A stretch of 64,000 nt of DNA from Caballeronia arvi (GTDB taxonomy: Bacteria; Pseudomonadota; Gammaproteobacteria; Burkholderiales; Burkholderiaceae). The translations under genes and the position numbers were made by a program. The notes beneath the pieces are model-generated. The model was given only the letters and a program-made list of their open reading frames with translations. It ran no database searches and had not been told where the DNA came from. This document shows positions 61,439 to 64,000 of this stretch, in pieces (position 1 is the first letter of the stretch; each line of letters starts with the position of its first letter). The DNA lies in assembly GCF_001544695.2 (NCBI RefSeq), contig NZ_FCOM02000025.1:1-64000 (forward strand), written 5' to 3'.

Positions 61439-63370
61439 TCAAGTCGGCTGATAGATTTCCGCGCCTTTCTTCACGAATTCGATCGCCTTCGTCTCCATGC
61501 CCTTCGCGAGCGCCTCGTTTTCGCTCACGCCTTGCTTCGCGGCGAAGTCGCGCACGTCCTGCGTGATCTTCATCGAGCAGAAGTGCGGGCCGCACATCGA
61601 GCAGAAATGCGCGACCTTGGCCGAATCCTTCGGCAGGGTTTCATCGTGGAATTCGCGCGCCTTGTCGGGATCGAGGCCGAGATTGAACTGGTCTTCCCAG
61701 CGGAACTCGAAGCGTGCCTTCGAGAGCGCGTTGTCCCGAACCTGTGCGCCCGGATGGCCCTTCGCCAGGTCCGCCGCGTGCGCCGCGAGCTTGTAGGTGA
61801 TGATGCCTTCCTTCACGTCGTCCTTGTTCGGCAGGCCGAGGTGCTCCTTCGGCGTGACGTAGCAGAGCATCGCGGTGCCGAACCAGCCGATCATTGCTGC
61901 GCCGATGCCCGACGTGATGTGGTCGTATCCCGGCGCGATGTCCGTCGTGAGCGGCCCGAGCGTGTAGAACGGCGCCTCGTCGCACCATTCCAGTTGCAGG
62001 TCCATGTTCTCCTTGATGAGCTGCATCGGCACGTGGCCGGGGCCTTCGATCATCACCTGAACATCGTGCTTCCACGCGATCTGCGTCAGCTCGCCGAGCG
62101 TCTTCAGTTCGCCGAGCTGGGCTTCGTCGTTGGCGTCGTAGATGGAGCCGGGGCGCAGGCCGTCGCCGAGCGAGAACGAGACATCGTATTGCTTCATGAT
62201 TTCGCAGATGTCTTCGAAGTGCTCGTAGATGAAGCTTTCCTTGTGATGCGCGAGGCACCACTTCGCCATGATCGAGCCGCCGCGCGACACGATGCCGGTC
62301 ATGCGGTTGGCCGTCAATGGTACGTATTGCAGACGCACGCCCGCGTGGATCGTGAAGTAGTCGACGCCTTGCTCGGCCTGCTCGATGAGCGTGTCGCGGA
62401 AAATTTCCCACGTCAGGTCTTCGGCCTTGCCATTGACCTTTTCGAGCGCCTGATAGATCGGCACCGTGCCGATCGGCACCGGCGAATTGCGGATGATCCA
62501 CTCGCGCGTTTCGTGGATGTGCTTGCCGGTGGAGAGATCCATCACCGTGTCGCCGCCCCAGCGGATCGCCCACGTCATCTTGTCGACTTCCTCGCCGATG
62601 GACGACGTGACCGCCGAATTGCCGATGTTCGCGTTGATCTTCACGAGGAAGTTGCGCCCGATGATCATCGGCTCGCTTTCCGGGTGATTGATGTTCGCCG
62701 GGATGATCGCGCGGCCGCGCGCCACTTCCTCGCGCACGAACTCGGGCGTGATTTCCTTGAGCGCGTCCTTGCCGAACGCCGCCGCGCCGAACGCCTGTCC
62801 GGCGTGCTGACGGCCCATCATCTTTGCCAGTTTCTCGCCGTTCGGGCCGCTGGTCCGCAAGCTTTCGAGGTATTCCGCGCGCCGCTGATTCTCGCGGATC
62901 GCGATGTACTCCATCTCCGGCGTGATGATGCCGGCGCGCGCGTAGTGCATCTGCGAGACGTTCTTGCCGTCGAGCGCGCGGCGCGGCTTGCGATGCAGGC
63001 CGGGAAAGCGCAGTTCGGCGGTCTTTGCATCGGCGGCGCGTTCGCGGCCGAATTCGCTCGACAGGCCGCCCAGTTCTTCCGTATCGCCGCGCTTTTCGAT
63101 CCACGCGCCGCGCAGCGCGGCAAGGCCCGAGCGGATATCGATCTGCGCGTCCGGATCGGTGTACGGGCCGGACGTGTCGTACACGTAGACGGGCGGATTC
63201 TTTTCGGCGCCGAAGCCGTCGGGTGTATCGGATTGCGTGATTTCGCGCATCGGCACGCGGATATCGGGCGTCGATCCGGTCACGTAGACCTTGCGCGAAT
63301 TCGGCAGCGGCGCGATGGCGGCGGCGTCGACGACGGCGTTCTCGGACAGGAACTTGGGGTTGGCATTCAT
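61439..63370 (-). CDS. thiC: Phosphomethylpyrimidine synthase
   Basis: A 643-aa radical SAM enzyme that rearranges aminoimidazole ribotide to HMP-phosphate, the pyrimidine of thiamine. The iron-sulfur motif CSMCGPHFC is near the C-terminus, and stretches such as VMIEGPGHVPMQLIKENMDLQLEWC and APFYTLGPLTTDIAPGYDHITSGIGAAMIGW are typical. A CTAAGGAGAT ribosome site precedes ATG 63370. It is controlled by the TPP riboswitch upstream and ends in a strong terminator, so it is a single-gene unit here. Confidence 0.97.
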   Translation of the reverse strand: MNANPKFLSENAVVDAAAIAPLPNSRKVYVTGSTPDIRVPMREITQSDTPDGFGAEKNPPVYVYDTSGPYTDPDAQIDIRSGLAALRGAWIEKRGDTEELGGLSSEFGRERAADAKTAELRFPGLHRKPRRALDGKNVSQMHYARAGIITPEMEYIAIRENQRRAEYLESLRTSGPNGEKLAKMMGRQHAGQAFGAAAFGKDALKEITPEFVREEVARGRAIIPANINHPESEPMIIGRNFLVKINANIGNSAVTSSIGEEVDKMTWAIRWGGDTVMDLSTGKHIHETREWIIRNSPVPIGTVPIYQALEKVNGKAEDLTWEIFRDTLIEQAEQGVDYFTIHAGVRLQYVPLTANRMTGIVSRGGSIMAKWCLAHHKESFIYEHFEDICEIMKQYDVSFSLGDGLRPGSIYDANDEAQLGELKTLGELTQIAWKHDVQVMIEGPGHVPMQLIKENMDLQLEWCDEAPFYTLGPLTTDIAPGYDHITSGIGAAMIGWFGTAMLCYVTPKEHLGLPNKDDVKEGIITYKLAAHAADLAKGHPGAQVRDNALSKARFEFRWEDQFNLGLDPDKAREFHDETLPKDSAKVAHFCSMCGPHFCSMKITQDVRDFAAKQGVSENEALAKGMETKAIEFVKKGAEIYQPT

Positions 63371-63512
63371 GTGCTGTATCTCCTAAGGGACGAGGTTTTT
63401 TATGCACGAGCGAGGGCGAAGCTCGGCTGACTCAGGAGCTAAACAGGGAGGAACGAGATGGAAAGGTACGGGTTCGGAAGAAGTGGTGCGATGCTGCTGA
63501 CCGTCGAACCCG

Positions 63513-63638
63513 AACGCTTCCCTGCGCTGGCATTATCCAGATCAGGTTCAAAGGGTATTTCTCACCCACGCCACACGAAGCGGTTCGGTCGATGAAGCCG
63601 GACGAAACCGCGATGTGCAACGCAGGACCCCCGCGTTA
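63513..63638 (-). promoter_or_regulatory. TPP riboswitch upstream of thiC
   Basis: Read on the minus strand, the segment has the hallmarks of the thiamine pyrophosphate riboswitch: GCGGGGGTCC near the 5' end, the loop TGAGAAATACCC, and the conserved 3' part GAACCTGATCTGGATAATGCCAGCGCAGGGA. It lies 143 bases before the thiC start, leaving room for an expression platform. TPP binding would lower thiC expression. Confidence 0.95.
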
Positions 63639-63790
63639 GCAGCCGCCACATTACACCGTGGCGTGGCGTGTTGGCAACCATCTTGAAATTGCGTCGTTCG
63701 TGGGTGGCGCTTACTGCATAATGTCGGGCGCCGCGGATCTTCGGGTTTTCCCCGATGCTCACGCGGTCCGTCCTCGCGCCTTCCGCCTCT

Positions 63791-64000
63791 ATGTCCGCTC
63801 TTCCGCCGCCGCGTCTGCCGTTCAGCCTTCCCGACCGTTTTCCGTTTCGCCCGCCGCGTTCCTTCAAGGGGCAGGTTGCGCTCGCGCTTACCGTCGTCTA
63901 TCTCGTGTGGGGATCGACGTATCTCGGGATTCATTTATCGCTCGAATCGTTTCCGCCGCTCATGCTCGGCGGGCTGCGCAATCTGTTCGCCGGGATCGGC
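63791..64000 (+). CDS. DMT/EamA-family transporter, 5' part only
   Basis: Seventy codons are open to the end of the window with no stop. After a Pro/Arg-rich N-terminus, the first helix ALALTVVYLVWGSTYLGIHLSLE and then FPPLMLGGLRNLFAGIG are typical of YedA/EamA-type transporters. An in-frame ATG at 63755 is an alternative start. It is divergent from thiC. The function is not fixed by the visible part. Confidence 0.8.
   Translation, partial: MSALPPPRLPFSLPDRFPFRPPRSFKGQVALALTVVYLVWGSTYLGIHLSLESFPPLMLGGLRNLFAGIG

Overview
The window reads as a GC-rich betaproteobacterial chromosome of the Burkholderiaceae, most like Paraburkholderia or Caballeronia. This rests on gene order (yebC, purD, hemF, nadD, rsfS, rlmH, maf, rng in one block), two ESPR-type trimeric autotransporters, recCBD in one operon, and protein sequence. 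The species cannot be fixed from sequence reading alone.

Layout. Bases 1 to about 7,640 are one end of an integrated P4-like element. A P4-type tyrosine integrase (6299-7534) sits beside the 3' end of rng. Inward from it are a 269-aa putative regulator, an AlpA-like HTH protein, a PC4/p15-like single-strand DNA-binding protein, a small HTH protein, a 186-aa unknown and an 897-aa TOPRIM/DUF927 primase-helicase. Just past the primase stop is an array of at least nine exact GGTGTAAC octamers in both orientations, which looks like an iteron origin. The element also carries several palindromic operator candidates and a compact tRNA-like three-way junction between the integrase and the next gene. 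Its far end lies outside the window.

Bases 7,715-15,859 are core housekeeping genes, all on the minus strand: RNase G, Maf, RlmH, RsfS, NadD, HemF, PurD, YebC and Upp. Strong intrinsic terminators follow purD and upp. Bases 16,109-19,747 encode a trimeric autotransporter with a 159-bp tandem repeat array. Bases 20,426-24,027 hold an SDR-like protein, methylglyoxal synthase, a quinone oxidoreductase, a KdpE-like regulator without a visible kinase, and an NAD-binding epimerase-like protein. Bases 24,130-31,956 are an mdtABC-type RND efflux operon with an IclR regulator upstream on the same strand.

Bases 33,100-42,266 mix small envelope proteins, a MscS-family channel, a cysteine dioxygenase divergent from an Lrp-type regulator, and a FUSC/YccS-family membrane protein. 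Bases 42,471-52,279 are recC-recB-recD followed by arfB, with a 309-bp tandem duplication that leaves a truncated arfB copy upstream of the intact one. Bases 52,296-64,000 hold membrane proteins, a second trimeric autotransporter with a 495-bp internal duplication, an L-lactate permease, two small lipoproteins, thiC under a TPP riboswitch, and the start of a DMT transporter that runs off the end.

The most unusual items are the origin-like and regulatory architecture of the P4-like element, the tRNA-like structure, the recD/arfB duplication, a possible orphan small RNA at 33,274-33,445, and a low-complexity insertion of about 70 residues in the MdtC-like pump.
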